Source: Hevea brasiliensis (lineage: Eukaryota; Streptophyta; Magnoliopsida; Malpighiales; Euphorbiaceae). Taken from it: 64,000 nucleotides of DNA. Shown here one piece after another: positions 10,404-24,038 of this stretch. The notes under the pieces are model-generated. The model was given only the letters and a program-made list of their open reading frames with translations. It did no database searches and was not told where the DNA came from. How positions within the stretch are numbered: the stretch's first letter is position 1; each line of letters starts with the position of its first letter. The stretch spans positions 70,013,760 through 70,077,759 of the forward strand of contig NC_079499.1 in NCBI RefSeq assembly GCF_030052815.1, written 5' to 3'. The translations under genes and the position numbers were made by a program.

Positions 10404-12501
10404 TGAAGGAACGGAAGCGTGAAAAAACACAAGTTTATACCATTGAATTCAAAAATTTTCACCTAGGGTCACATGAATCATGCAAGATTTATTTTTATCT
10501 ATTTGATTTCAATGATAAACAACATATTAAAACTCTTTTAATATGTTTTTGGATCTGTATTTGCCATTTAAGATTTTAAAATTAATCAGATTAATTTTAG
10601 AACCCTAGATTAAATCAAGAACGATTACACTAATCTCTTGATGCCTGCAGTGTCTGCGCCTTTGAGATTCGTCTTGAGGACACGGATGTTGTCCCTCTAG
10701 CTTTTCAACACCAAGAACACCTATGGCAGCCCTTGAATAGCTTCTAAAGCTTTTTCTATTAATTAGAAAATCAAGTTCTGCCTTTTAAGAGATTAAAAAT
10801 GTAAACAGGACACTAGAAACAATTTCTAGTGTTCTTAATTCAAGAGATTGATGGCTAATCTCTTTGAATTGATAAGAGATGAAGAAGAAGAGATAAAAAC
10901 CCTCAAAGTGGCGTGACAAAGGAGTGTGGCTGCTGGTTGTATTTTATTTTCTCATAACAACACTTAAATAGCTAGGTTAACACATTAAACCCTTGCCACA
11001 TGTCACCCTTTGATTAGCTCTAGGTTTAAGTGACCCAATCACATTGTGCCAAGTGTCAAACCTATATTTAATCTTGATTTTAATCATCTTACATGATTAA
11101 AAACATTTGGCAAGCTTATGTGTTATGCCATGTGTCACCATCTCATGGTGCCACGTGTCACACTGCAAAATGACCAAAATGCCCTGTGTCTTAATTTTGA
11201 GTTCTTAACCCAAAATAATTATTTTCTTCTTCTAATTAATTTATATCAAATATAAATTAATTAATTAATCTCTATTAATTAATTTCTCATTAATTAAATT
11301 CATATTTAAACACTTTAAATATAAATTTAACTTATATTATACATCCAATAATCTAGATTTGGTTTCAAGTCATGCTAGGGACTTTGCAATTTAATTGCAA
11401 ACCAAACCTATTTAATTAATCAATTAAACTCTTTAATTAATTAATTAAATCATATTTAAATAGGTGATAACTTGTGTATGTGTGTGACTTACTAGGCTCA
11501 TCACTAATTGGCAATGAGACATGATATCAACTCTTAATATCATCAGAACTCTTTCTTACCACAAATGATTTCTCTAAATCATTTTATGAACTTCATAGAC
11601 CATGGTTAACACCTAGCATAGCATGCCATGGCCACCCAATTAGTAATAAGATTTACCTTAAATGAACCTATAATCATATGTTACCATGCACTAGAATCTC
11701 TCTGTTACAAAATCCCAACTCAAGCTGGAGTCATGGTTTATGTCAAACTCCATTTGCTATGAATATTATGTTCTCTTTTAATTCCAGTTCTTGATTAAAA
11801 AGATTTTCTCATCAGAAACTCTTTTCTGAATAAATCTATCTGTCTGGCAGAACTTGAAACATCAAGAACAATTAAATGAACATAGGATTTTATCTCTATT
11901 TATTTAGAGGAACAGATTCCATCTTGATCAACACCTACCTCCATATATAACTAGTAGGAGCCAACACATGCCCATATACCCATACACAGTACAAGTATGA
12001 AAGCAGTATGAAACTCAAACTACCTATATACAAGATAACTGTGCTATCTCAGGTCTAAAGATTATATGCACTGATATGATTTATGACAAAACATTGACAA
12101 GAGTAAACTCCATGTGCTTGTCATAAGTGTCACTGGTTCGGCCTACTTATCATTTATAAGTGCCTATCATGTTTGTTATATGGCATGAGACTCACCATTC
12201 CATCTTATTTATATCTCATATAAATAACTTGGGAACAAACATGAATACAATCTTTCTGGATAAGTCATGTCCTTATTATGAAGTATCCTCGATTGTGAAC
12301 CTATTTATGATACTTCGTGCTAGAAATATTGTCACTCATATTCTTAACAACTTAAGAATAATATTTCTAACAAAATATCAATGGACCTTTTCTATTACAC
12401 ATAAATATATTATGTAAACAGAAAAGTGGAAATGCCTTTTATTAATAAAAATATGTACAAGATACATACTAAATGATATGCTCTAGGGCATACTACTAAC
12501 A
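10404..12501 (-). mobile_element. Solo copia LTR, type A
   Basis: This is a complete reverse-strand LTR (2098 bp) running TGAAGGAACGG... to ...ACTACTAACA, with no internal region on either side. It interrupts E2's pre-integrase codons. The flanks are CTATC (10399-10403) and CTATA (12502-12506), a 5-bp target duplication with one change. Removing the LTR and one flank restores the uninterrupted E1 sequence. Solo LTRs form by recombination between the two LTRs of a full insertion. The type A features are the same as in the LTR at 5144. Confidence 0.93.
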
Positions 12502-14508
12502 CTATACTCATTGGGCTCTGAGCCTACTCCAACTTGTGAATCTTGCCTTCAGGGTAAAATGACTAGATCACCCTTTGTTAGACAAGGGCTAAGAGCTGAA
12601 AATATTTTGGAGCTAATACATAGTGATGTATGCGGTCCATTTAAAGAAATGGCTATAGGGGGTTTTCATTATTTTATTACCTTTACTGATGATAAATCAA
12701 GGTTTGGGTATTTGTATTTGATGAAATACAAACATGAATCTTTTGAAAAGTTCAAAGAATATAAATCTGAAGTAGAAAATCAAACAGGAAAGAATATTAA
12801 AGCTCTTCGATCAGATCGTGGAGGTGAATATTTGAAATCGAATTTGATGAATACTTGTGAGCATGGCATTGTTTCTCAACCGACTCCTCCAGAACGCATA
12901 CGGTGAATGGTGTATCTGAAAGGAGAAATCGTACCCTATTTGATATGGTACGTAGTATGATGAGCTATACTGATATGCCAATCTTCTTTTGGGGATTTGC
13001 ATTAGAATCAGCTTTGTATATTCTGAATAGGATTCCATCAAAATCAGTTTCTTCCACACCTTATGAGATATGGCATGGAAGAAAACCAAGTCTTAAGCAT
13101 GTTAAGATTTGGGGTTGCCCAGCTTATATCAAAAAGCTGAACACTAATAAATTGGAGACCAGATCAGAAAATGATCGATTTGTTGGATATCCAAAAGATA
13201 GTTTTGGATATTATTTTTATTTGCCTACTTCACAAAAGGTTGTGATAAGTAGAGATACCACATTTCTTGAACAACAGTTTGTTCAAGAAGGAGGCAAAGG
13301 AAGGCAAATAGAGTTAGAATTGGAGAATTCTGACCAACCAATAGATCAGATGGATATAGATCCATCTAGTCAACCAATACCCGTTGATGAAACATCTACA
13401 CTGTTCCTCATGAGAACAACCAGGGTATCTCACCCACTAGTGAGATATGGTTTTCTTCATGAAGAAGAACAAGAGTTGTCTACTCATGAAGAAGTAGATC
13501 ATGGAGATGATCCACTTACCTATGAAGAAGCTATATCAGATATAGACTCTTCAAAATGGATTGATGCTATAAAATCCGAAATTGATTCCATGTATAAGAA
13601 TCAAGTTTGGGATCTTGTTGACCCACCTGAAGGTATTATACCTATAGGGAACAAATGGGTTTTCAAGAAGAAAATTGGTTCTGATGGAAAGGTAGAGACC
13701 TAAAAGGCAAGGCTAGTAGCGAAAGGGTTTCGCCAAAGGCAAGGAATCGACTATGAGGAGACTTTCTCGCCTGTTGCCATGCTTAAATCAATTAGGATTT
13801 TATTAGCAATAGCTGCATACTATGATTATGAGATTTGGCAGATGGATGTCAAAACAGCTTTTCTCAATGAATACATTGAAGAAAACATTTTCATGGAACA
13901 ACCAAAGGGATTTGAATCCCAAGATGGTTCCAAGGTATGCAAGCTAAAGCGATCCATTTATGGGTTGAAACAAGCTTCGAGGAGTTGGAACATCCGTTTT
14001 GATGAAGCCATTAAATCCTTTCGTTTTATCAAAAATGAGGATGAGCCATGTGTATATAAGAAGGTTAGTGGCAGTGCTATCACTTTCCTTGTCTTATATG
14101 AAGATGACATACTGTTGATGGGTAATGACACAGGTATGTTGACGACTATAAAGGTATGGTTGTCAAATACATTCTCCATGAAAGACTTAGGGGAGGCAAC
14201 CTATATTCTTGGGATTCGCATCTATAGAGATAGAGTGAAAAGAATAATTGGTTCATCCCAAAGTCTATACTTGGAAAAGGTGTTAAAGAGGTTTAACATG
14301 CTTGATTCCAAGAGAGGATTGTTACCAGTGAGACATGGTGTCCATCTTTCTAAAGAGATGTCTCCAAAGACACCTGAAGAAAGAGATAAGATGGCCAGGA
14401 TTCCATATGCTTCGGCTATTGGAAGTTTAATATATGCAATGTTGTGTACTAGGCCGGATATCGCATATGCTGTTAGTTTGACTAGCAGGTATCAATCCAA
14501 TCCAGGAT
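12502..14508 (+). pseudogene. E2 integrase and RT (piece 2)
   Basis: The frame resumes with the integrase zinc region (CESCLQGK), then the core with IHSDVCGPF, SDRGGEY and SERRNRTL. A frameshift lies at about 12830-12905, where two former CAG/CTG sites are altered. Integrase C-terminus and RT are open from 12903 to a TAA at 13703 (a Tyr codon turned stop), then from 13779 on. The RT catalytic box at 14097-14108 reads YEDD, not the YVDD of every other readable copy. The piece ends at the start of the RNase H region, where E3 is inserted at 14508/14509. The final 378 bases are at 24039. Confidence 0.88.
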
Positions 14509-16613
14509 TGAAGGAGCGGAAGCGTGAAAAACACAAGATTATACCATTGAATTCAAAAATTTTCACCTAGGGTCACATGCACCATGCAAGATTTATTTTT
14601 ATCTATTTGATTTCAATGATAAACAACATATTAAAACTATTTTAATATGTTTTTGGATCTGTATTTGCCATTTAAGATTTTAAAATTAATCAGATTAATT
14701 TTAGAACCCTAGATTAAATCAAGAACGATTACACTAACCTCTTGATGTGCTGCAGCGTGTCTGCGCCTTTGAGATTCGTCTTCAGGACACCAGATGTTGT
14801 CCCTCTAGCTTGTCCACACCAAGAACACCTATGGCAGCCCTTGAACAGCTTCTAAAGCCTTTTCTATTAATTAGAAATTCAAGTTATGCCTTTTAAGAGA
14901 TTAGAGATGTAAACAGGACACTAGAAACAATTTCTAGCGTTCTTAATTCAAGAGATTGATGGCTAATCTCTTTAAATTGATGAGAGATGAAGAGAAATAG
15001 CTGGAGAGGCTCAAAGTGGCGTGACATATGAGAGGAGAGGCTGCTGGTTATGTTTTCTTTTCATAACCACACTTAAATAGCTAGGTTAACACATTAAACC
15101 CTAGCCACATGTCACCTTTTGATTAGCTCTAGGTTTAAGTGACCCAATCACATTGTGCCAAGTGTCAAACCTATATTTAATCTTGATTTTAATCATCTTA
15201 CATGATTAAAATTATTTGGCAAGCTTATGTGTTATGCCATGTGTCACCATCTCATGGTGCCACGTGTCACACTGCAAAATGACCAAAATGCCCCTGTGTC
15301 TTAATTTTGAGTTCTTAACCCAAAATAATTATTTTCTTCTTCTAATTAATTTATATCAAATATAAATTAATTAATTAATCTCTATTAATTAATTTCTCAT
15401 CAATTAAATTCATATTTAAACACTTTAAATATAAATTTAATTTATACTACACATCCAATAATCTAGATTTGGTTTCAAGTCATGCTAGGGACTTTGCAAT
15501 TTTATTGCAAACCAAATCTATTTAATTAATCAATTAAACTCTTTAATTAATTAATTAAATCATATTTAAATAGGTGATAACTTGTGTATGTGTGTGACTT
15601 ACTAGGCTCATCACTAATTGGCAATGAGACATGATATCAACTCTTAATATCATCAGAACTCTTTCTTACCATAAATGATTTCTCTAAATCATTTTATGAA
15701 CCTCATAGACCATGGTTAACACCTAGCATAGCATGCAATGGCCACTCAATTAGTAATAAGATTTACCTTAAATGAACCTATAATCATATGTTACCATGCA
15801 CTAGAATCTCTCTGTTACAAAATCCCAACTCAAGCTGGAGTCATGGTTTATGTCAAACTCCATTTGCTATGAATATTATGTTCTTTTTTAATTCCAGTTC
15901 TTGATTAAAAGATTTTTCTCATCAGAAACTCTTTTCTGAATAAATCTATCTGTCCTGGCCAGGAACTTGAAACATCAAGAACAATTAAATGAACATAGGA
16001 TTTTATCTCTATTTACTTAGAGGAACAGATTCCATCTTGATCAACACCTACCTCCATATATAACTAGTAGAAGCCAACAGATGCCCATATACCCATACAC
16101 AGTACAAGTATGAAAGCAGTATCAAACTCAAACTACCTATATACAAGATAACTGTGCTATCTCAGGTCTAAAGATTATATGCACTGATATGATTTATGAC
16201 AAAACATTGACCAGAGTAAACTCCATGTGCTTGTCATAAGTGTCACTGGTTCGGCCTACTTATCATGTATAAGTGCCTATCATGTTTGTTATATGGCATG
16301 AGACTCACCATTCCATCTTATTTATATCTCATATAAATAACTTGGGAACAAACATGAATACAATCTTTCTGGATAAGTCATGTCCTTATTATGAAGTATC
16401 CTTGATTGTGAACCTATTTATGATACTTTGTGCTAGAAATATTGTCACTCATATTCTTAACAACTTAAGAATAATATTTCTAACAAAATATCAATGGACC
16501 TTTTCTATTATACATAAATATATTATGTAAACGGAAAAGTGGAAATGCCTTTTATTAATAAAATATCTACAAGATACATACTAAATGATATGCTCTAGGG
16601 CATACTACTAACA
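14509..16613 (-). repeat. E3 3' LTR, type B
   Basis: The 2105-bp reverse-strand LTR is followed on its right by the reverse complement of the polypurine tract (ATCTCCCACT). It is type B: the segment at about 15030-15075 reads TATGTTTTCTTTTCATAACC, where type A has TTGTATTTTATTTTCTCATA. Confidence 0.93.
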
Positions 16614-16627
16614 ATCTCCCACTAGCA

Positions 16628-19600
16628 CTAGAGCCATTCATTACAATACCTTAGACCTATCTTCTCAAGATGTCGGTCTAACTGAACTTGTGACAAAAGC
16701 TTAGTGAATGGATCAGCTGAATTTTTTAGCTGATGTTATTTTTCTGCATGGCTATATCGCCTTGCCCAACTATATCTCTGATAATGTAGTAGTGCCTTTC
16801 TATGTGTTTGGATTTTGGTGAGACCTTAGTTCCTTAGCTCAGAATGATCGCTCCATTGTTGTCACAAAGGTAATGGAACCGCCGACTCAATGGAAGGAAC
16901 TACCGTAAGTTCTCACGAACTTCTTTATCCAAACAGACTTCCTTTGCAAAGATCTCGATGCAAAGAATATACTCAGCCTCGATGAGTGGAATCTGCAATG
17001 CGTTCGCTTGGAACTCTTCCAACTGACTGCACCTCCATTACAAATGAACACATATCCAAAGGTAGACTTTCTATCATCGATATCTGATTGGAAATCAGAA
17101 TTAGTATAACCATCCAATTGCAAGTCTCCACCTCCATAAATCAAGAATAAATCCTTAGTTCTTCTCAAGTACTTAAGAATATTTTTGACAGCTATCCAGT
17201 GTTCCAAACCTGGATTGGATTGATACCTGCTAGTCAAACTAACAGCATATGCGATATCCGGCCTAGTACACAACATTGCATACATTAAACTTCCAATAGC
17301 CGAAGCATATGGAATCCTGGCCATCTTATCTCTTTCTTCAAGTGTCTTTAGAGACATCTCTTTAGAAAGATGGATGCCATGACTCACTGGTAACAATCCT
17401 CTCTTGGAATCAAGCATGTTAAACCTCTTTAACACCTTTCCAAGTATAGACTTTGGGATAAACCAATTATTCTTTTCGCTCTATCTCTATAGATGCGAAT
17501 CCCAAGAATATAGGTTGCCTCCCCTAAGTCTTTCATGGAGAATGTATTTGACAACCATACCTTTATAGTCGTCAACATACCTGTGTCACTACCCATCAAC
17601 AGTATGTCATCCACATATAAGACAAGGAAAGTGATAGCACTGTCACTAACCTTCTTATATACACATGGCTCATCCTCATTTTTGATAAAACCAAAGGACT
17701 TAATGGCTTCTTCAAAACGGATGTTCTAACTCCTCGAAGCTTGTTTCAACCCATAAATGGATCGCTTTAGCTTGCATACCTTGGAACCATCTTGGGATTC
17801 AAATCCCCTAGGTTATTCCATGAAAATGTTTTCTTCAATGTATCCATTGAGAAAAGCTGTTTTGACATCCATCTGCCAAATCTCATAATCATAGTATGCA
17901 GCTATTGCTAATAAAATCCTAATTGATTTAAGCATGGCAACAAAGTAGAAAGTCTCCTCATAGTCTATTCCTTGCCTTTGGCGAAACCCTTTCGCTACTA
18001 GCCTTGCCTTATAGGTCTCTACCTTTCCATCAGAACCAATTTTCTTCTTGAAAACCCATTTGTTCCCTATAGGTACAATACCTTCAGGTGGGTCAACAAG
18101 ATCCCAAACTTGATTCTTATACATGGAATCAATCTCGGATTTCATAGCATCAATCCATTTTGAAGAGTCTATATCTGATATAGCTTCTTCATAGGTAAGT
18201 GGATCATCTCCATGATCTACTTCTTCAAGAATAGACAACTCTTGTTCTTCTTCATGAAGAAAACCATATCTCACTGGTGGGTGAGATACCCTGGTTGTTC
18301 TACGAGGAACAGCTGTAGATGTTTCATCAACGGGTATTGGTTGACTAGATGGATCTATATCCATCTGATCTGTTGGTTGGTTAGAATTCTCCAATTCTAA
18401 CTCTATTTGCCTTCCTTTGCCTTCTTCTTGAACAAATTGTTGTTCAAGAAATGTGGCATCTCTACTTATCACAACCTTTTGTGAAGTAGGCAAATAAAAA
18501 TAATATCCAAAACTATCTTTTGGATATCCGACAAATCGACCTCTTTCTGATCTGGTCTCCAATTTATCAGTGTTCAGCTTTTTGATATAAGCTGGACAAC
18601 CCCAAATCCTAACATGCTTAAGACTTGGTTTTCTTCCATGCCATATCTCATAAGGTGTGGAAGAAACTGATTTTGATGGAATCCTATTCAGAATATATAA
18701 AGCTGATTCTAATGCAAATCCCCAAAAGGAGATTGGCATATTAGTATAGCTCATTATACTACGTACCATATCCAATAGGGTACGATTTCTCCTTTCAGAT
18801 ACACCATTCAGCTGTGGCATTCCTGGAGGAGTCAGCTGAGAAATAATGCCATGCTCTCTCAAGTATTCATCAAATTCAGTACTCAAATATTCACCTCCAC
18901 AATCTGATCGAAGAGCTTTAATACTTTTTCCTGTTTGATTTTCTACTTCAGATTTAAATTCCTTAAACTTTTCAAAGGATTCATGTTTGTATTTCATCAA
19001 ATACAAATACCCAAACCTTGATTTATCATCAGTAAAGGTAATAAAATAATGAAAGCCCCCTCTAGCCATTTCTTTAAACGGACCACATACATCACTATGT
19101 ATTAGTTCCAAAATATTTTTAGCTCTTAGCCCTTGTCCAACAAAGGGTGATCTAGTCATTTTGCCTTGAAGCCAAGATTCACAAGTTGGAGTAGGCTCAG
19201 AGCCCAATGAGGATAGAATCCCTATTTTCTCCAATTTTGCAATCCTATCTTACAAACATGACATAACCTTAAGTGCCAAATATATTTTGAACTTGAGTTG
19301 GTTTTCACCATGGCATTGCATTCATTTAGATTGCTATACTCGGCTAGTGGAAACACTTTCTTCGGCAATGGAAACACTTTCTGTTAGCAATGGAAACACT
19401 TTCTGTGGCGTGGAAACACTTTCCTTTGCCTTCATCCTTTGGTCTTCCTTTCTGCTTAGCTATTTTCTTAGAAGGACCAGAATCGAGGTTTCTTTTTCTT
19501 ATTGCCCTTCTTCTTGTTGGACCTTCCAGGTAAGAAGATGCAACCAAAGCTACCTCTTTTCCTTTATTGCACGGCATATTCTTTTGGGCAATAACCAGCA

Positions 19601-20173
19601 TGTTGAGTAATTCAGCTAAGGTGCATTCTGTTTAGTCATATGGAAATTTGTCACAAAATTCCCAAAAGACTCAGAAGGAATCAAGGATCAAATCCGTTTG
19701 TAGTTGGAAATCCATGTTGAAGTCAAGATGTTCCAACCGCTCAATCACCAATCATCTTGTGGACATGATCCCCAACATTCTCGTCCCTCAGACATCCTCA
19801 TACTGAATAGCCGTCTAGATATCTCATACCTAGCATTCTCGCTGTGCTCACCATACAACTCTTGTAGGTGAAGGAGGATCTCTCTTGCACTCTGTATGTT
19901 TTCATGTCGTCAGAACTCATTACTCATGGAAGCAAACATGTAATACTTAGCTCTCATATCATACTCCTTCCACTTGTCCAAAGTTTCATGTTCCTCTTAA
20001 GTGGCCTCTGGAGGTAAGGGACAGGAACATTTGAATCTAGAACATATCCTATATGTTCAAGGTTCAAGACAAGTTTCAAATTTCTTAGCCAATCGCATGA
20101 TTAGGTCCTGTCAACCTATTGCGATCAAGTATGCTTGCAAGGATATTGGATGGTGGTGGTTGTTCGTGCTCAT
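16628..20173 (-). pseudogene. E3 gag-pol, protease-deleted and broken
   Basis: On the reverse strand the gag ATG is at 20173-20171 and the pol stop at 16630-16628. Gag (20173 to about 19430) is heavily frame-damaged. The CCHC knuckle stops after its first CFHC and is followed by four 23-bp repeat units (19343-19424). Next come fused codons for the pre-integrase region, with no protease. Integrase and the N-terminal half of RT form one long frame (19234-17813, 473 codons) with IHSDVCGPF, SDCGGEY and SERRNRTL, ended by a Gln-to-stop change after NIFME. YVDD codons appear at about 17613, preceded by RT and followed by a frameshift near 17432. RNase H (to 16887) is partly scrambled at CAG/CTG sites. 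Confidence 0.88.
19343..19424 (-). repeat. E3 23-bp minisatellite in the zinc-knuckle region
   Basis: About four degenerate units of GGAAAGTGTTTCCAYTGCC plus four more bases are read on the reverse strand. They derive from codons for GKCFHC in the Gag zinc knuckle. The array replaces the stretch that in E1 holds the knuckle's second half, the protease and the following spacer (about 1970-2430). Confidence 0.85.
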
Positions 20174-21948
20174 TATTATCGTAAAATTAATTACGTAAAT
20201 AACCAGATTAATTAGTAAATGTATTATGTAAATAACCAACTATGATTATGGTCTTTTAATCAAATTGGTCCTCCCACTAACTTAGCGAATCCTACACTTC
20301 CAAAGTAGAAAACGGAAAACCTAGTTGGATGGATTTCTAGTGGGTGATTGAATTCTTATAATTCTATTGATCATCCTCGTACATCCATTATTGGAATTAC
20401 AATAAACTATAAGTGAGCAACTCCTTACCCATCACATCTCATGTGAGGTTCAATCCTTTACCTAGCCCCTAATGCTCAAAATCTCGTGTACATCCAATAT
20501 TGACTTATCTTGCATTAGTTAAGTTGATCCCATTGATCACGTAATTATGCAAATAATTTTAATGTCCTCAGGTACATCCAATATTGGCCACCAAACCATT
20601 TACATATTTACAACATCTCATGCTTAACAATTATTCTTAAGAAAATCTCTTAAATTAATTGCATCTCATGCAACTATTTAAAATTTCTTAAAATAATTGC
20701 CCCAATGGAGGGCTTATGTTATAATTACTTTAATTATAGCATTTCCAACTTAATCATTTGTTTGGAAGATTTTATAGCCATCCTAATTACTATTAAGGTC
20801 TCACTTTGCACATTATCCATTTAGCATGCATATATCATATAATTGCATACATTCCCATACATCTCATGCATTCATGGATAAGCAGTAAATATGGTATGAT
20901 CATGGACTTTCTAAGGGATTCAATTCTGAGCCACCAAGAATTGAATCAGGGCATTCCTAGGTGCATTTCATTCATTCATTTTACAAGAGTTGCTGAAGGA
21001 GTACATAATCAACACTTGATATTGAATTCCTCCCACTGTTCCCACCAATGCTCTTGACCTCCTTGAACTTCTTGCAATCCAATATTACATAGTAATCCTT
21101 GGCATACCAAGGCAAATTTACAAGAACTTAAATAAATGAAATTACAACCCAAAAATATTACAAACTTAATAATACATGCCCAAAATAAATTAAAATAAAT
21201 TTACAATCCCAAAGAAACATAAAAGAAATAAATCCAATCACATTGGTCTTTTATAGTCCATGATCATCCATCATGCATATCACTATTTAACAATTAAATA
21301 AAACATACATACTTAAATTAAATTGAATATCTCATATTCAACTTAAAAATCCAGATTTGAATATGATTCAAATAAATTTAAAAATTCAGATTTGAATCTC
21401 ATTCAAACAAATTTAAAAATTCAGATTTGAATCACATTCAAACAACTTCAAAAATTCATATTTGAATCACATTCAAACATTTTTTAAAAAATCAGATTTG
21501 AATCACATTCAAATATTTTTTTAAAAATCAGATCTGAATTTTATTGAATCAATTTTAAAAAATCAGATTTAAATATGATTCAAACAACTTTAAAAATTCA
21601 GATTTGAATCACATTCAAACAACTTTTAAAATTCAGATTTGAATCACATTCAAACAATTTTTAAAATTCTAATTTGAATCATAATTTAATTGTGTGATTA
21701 AAACAACTAATTAACACTTTAATTAGTCAAAGAATAGGCCTTAGATCATACAACAATTGCAAAATTAAAAGCCAAACCTTGAACCACCCAAGGAACCATT
21801 GTTGCCGCCACCAATGGTGGCTTCACCATGTGTGACGCCACATCTCATGATCCAACCAGCAATGAATCTCTTGATCTCATGATCAAACACACAATTAAAT
21901 TATATAATCAACAATCTAAATGGCAAATATAGTGGCTCTGATACCAAT
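20174..21948 (-). other. E3 untranslated leader with tandem array and primer site
   Basis: This is the reverse-strand leader. The AT-rich array of TTTGAAT...ATTCAAA units is at about 21344-21690. The type B segment, about 21770-21850 with GTTGCCGCCACCAATGG, replaces the type A segment seen in E2 and E4. The primer site (reverse complement) is at 21935-21946, two bases from the LTR. No gene is seen. An antisense open frame, 20806-21057, is conserved among copies but looks incidental. Confidence 0.85.
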
Positions 21949-24038
21949 TGAAGGAGCGGAAGCGTGAAAAACACAAGATTATACCATTGAATTAAAAAAT
22001 TTTCACCTAGGGTCACATGCACCATGCAAGATTTATTTTTATCTATTTGATTTCAATGATAAACAACATATTAAAACTATTTTAATATGTTTTTGGATCT
22101 GTATTTGCCATTTAAGATTTTAAAATTAATCAGATTAATTTTAGAACCCTAGATTAAATCAAGAACGATTACACTAACCTCTTGATGTGCTGCAGCGTGT
22201 CTGCGCCTTTGAGATTCGTCTTCAGGACACCAGATGTTGTCCCTCTAGCTTGTCCACACCAAGAACACCTATGGCAGCCCTTGAACAGCTTCTAAAGCCT
22301 TTTCTATTAATTAGAAATTCAAGTTATGCCTTTTAAGAGATTAGAGATGTAAACAGGACACTAGAAACAATTTCTAGCGTTCTTAATTCAAGAGATTGAT
22401 GGCTAATCTCTTTAAATTGATGAGAGATGAAGAGAAATAGCTGGAGAGGCTCAAAGTGGCGTGACATATGAGAGGAGAGGCTGCTGGTTATGTTTTCTTT
22501 TCATAACCACACTTAAATAGCTAGGTTAACACATTAAACCCTAGCCACATGTCACCTTTTGATTAGCTCTAGGTTTAAGTGACCCAATCACATTGTGCCA
22601 AGTGTCAAACCTATATTTAATCTTGATTTTAATCATCTTACATGATTAAAATTATTTGTAAGCTTATGTGTTATGCCATGTGTCACCATCTCATGGTGCC
22701 ACGTGTCACACCGCAAAATGACCAAAATGCCCTGTCTTAATTTTGAGTTCTTAACCCAAAATAATTATTTTCTTCTTCTAATTAATTTATATCAAATATA
22801 AATTAATTAATTAATCTCTATTAATTAATTTCTCATCAATTAAATTCATATTTAAACACTTTAAATATAAATTTAATTTATACTACATCCAATAATCTAG
22901 ATTTGGTTTCAAGTCATGCTAGGGACTTTGCAATTTTATTGCAAACCAAATCTATTTAATTAATCAATTAAACTCTTTAATTAATTAATTAAATCATATT
23001 TAAATAGGTGATAACTTGTGTATGTGTGTGACTTACTAGGCTCATCACTAATTGGCAATGAGACATGATATCAACTCTTAATATCATCAGAACTCTTTCT
23101 TACCATAAATGATTTCTCTAAATCATTTTATGAACCTCATAGACCATGGTTAACACCTAGCATAGCATGCCATGGCCACCAATTAGTAATAAGATTTACC
23201 TTAAATGAACCTATAATCATATGTTACCATGCACTAGAATCTCTCTCATACAAAATCCCAACTCAAGTGAGTCATGGTTTATGTCAAACTCCATTTGCTA
23301 TGAATATTATGTTCTCTTTTAATTCCAGTTCTTGATTAAAAGATTTTTCTCATCGTAAACTCTTTCGAATAAATCTATCTGTCTGGCCAGAACTTGAAAC
23401 ATCAAGAACAATTAAATGAACATAGGATTTTATCTCTATTTACTTAGAGGAACAGATTCCATCTTGATCAACACCTACCTCCATATATAACTAGTAGGAG
23501 CCAACAGATGCCCATATACCCATACATAGTACAAGTATGAAAGCGATCAAACTCAAACTACGTATATACAAGATAACTGTGCTATCTCAGGTCTAAAGAT
23601 TATATGCACTGATATGATTTATGACAAAACATTGACCAGAGTAAACTCCATGTGCTTGTCATAAGTGTCACTGGTTCGGCCTACTTATCATGTATAAGTG
23701 CCTATCATGTTTGTTATATGGCATGAGACTCACCATTCCATCTTATTTATATCTCATATAAATAACTTGGGAACAAACATGAATACAATCTTTCTGGATA
23801 AGTCATGTCCTTATTATGAAGTATCCTTGATTGTGAACCTATTTATGATACTTTGTGCTAGAAATATTGTCACTCATATTCTTAACAACTTAAGAATAAT
23901 ATTTCTAACAAAATATCAATGGACCTTTTCTATTACACATAAATATATTATGTAAACGGAAAAGTGGAAATGCCTTTTATTAATAAAATATCTACAAGAT
24001 ACATACTAAATGATATGCTCTAGGGCATACTACTAACA
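21949..24038 (-). repeat. E3 5' LTR, type B
   Basis: The 2090-bp LTR starts TGAAGGAGCGG like its partner at 14509 and differs from it mainly by small losses near 22660-22740 and 23220-23560. The shared variant GGAGCGG at the U5 end, found in no other LTR here, confirms that the two LTRs belong to one insertion. Confidence 0.93.

Larger units (their letters stand above)
14509..24038 (-). mobile_element. Complete Ty1/copia element E3, type B, protease-deleted
   Basis: E3 is a 9530-bp reverse-strand element with both LTRs, primer site, leader, gag, integrase, RT, RNase H and polypurine tract. It sits in E2's RNase H region. The flanks are AGGAT (14504-14508) and TGGAT (24039-24043). Comparison with E1 shows that about 13 bases next to the left flank were lost between two GG pairs, which explains the mismatch in the target duplication. 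E3 lacks the protease and the second half of the zinc knuckle and has the 23-bp minisatellite there, as in E4-E6. Confidence 0.93.

Noticed and set aside
12511..12540. A new start codon for an integrase fragment after the solo LTR.
   Set aside because: The supposed start is within disrupted E2 pol and next to the target duplication. No promoter or leader supports it.
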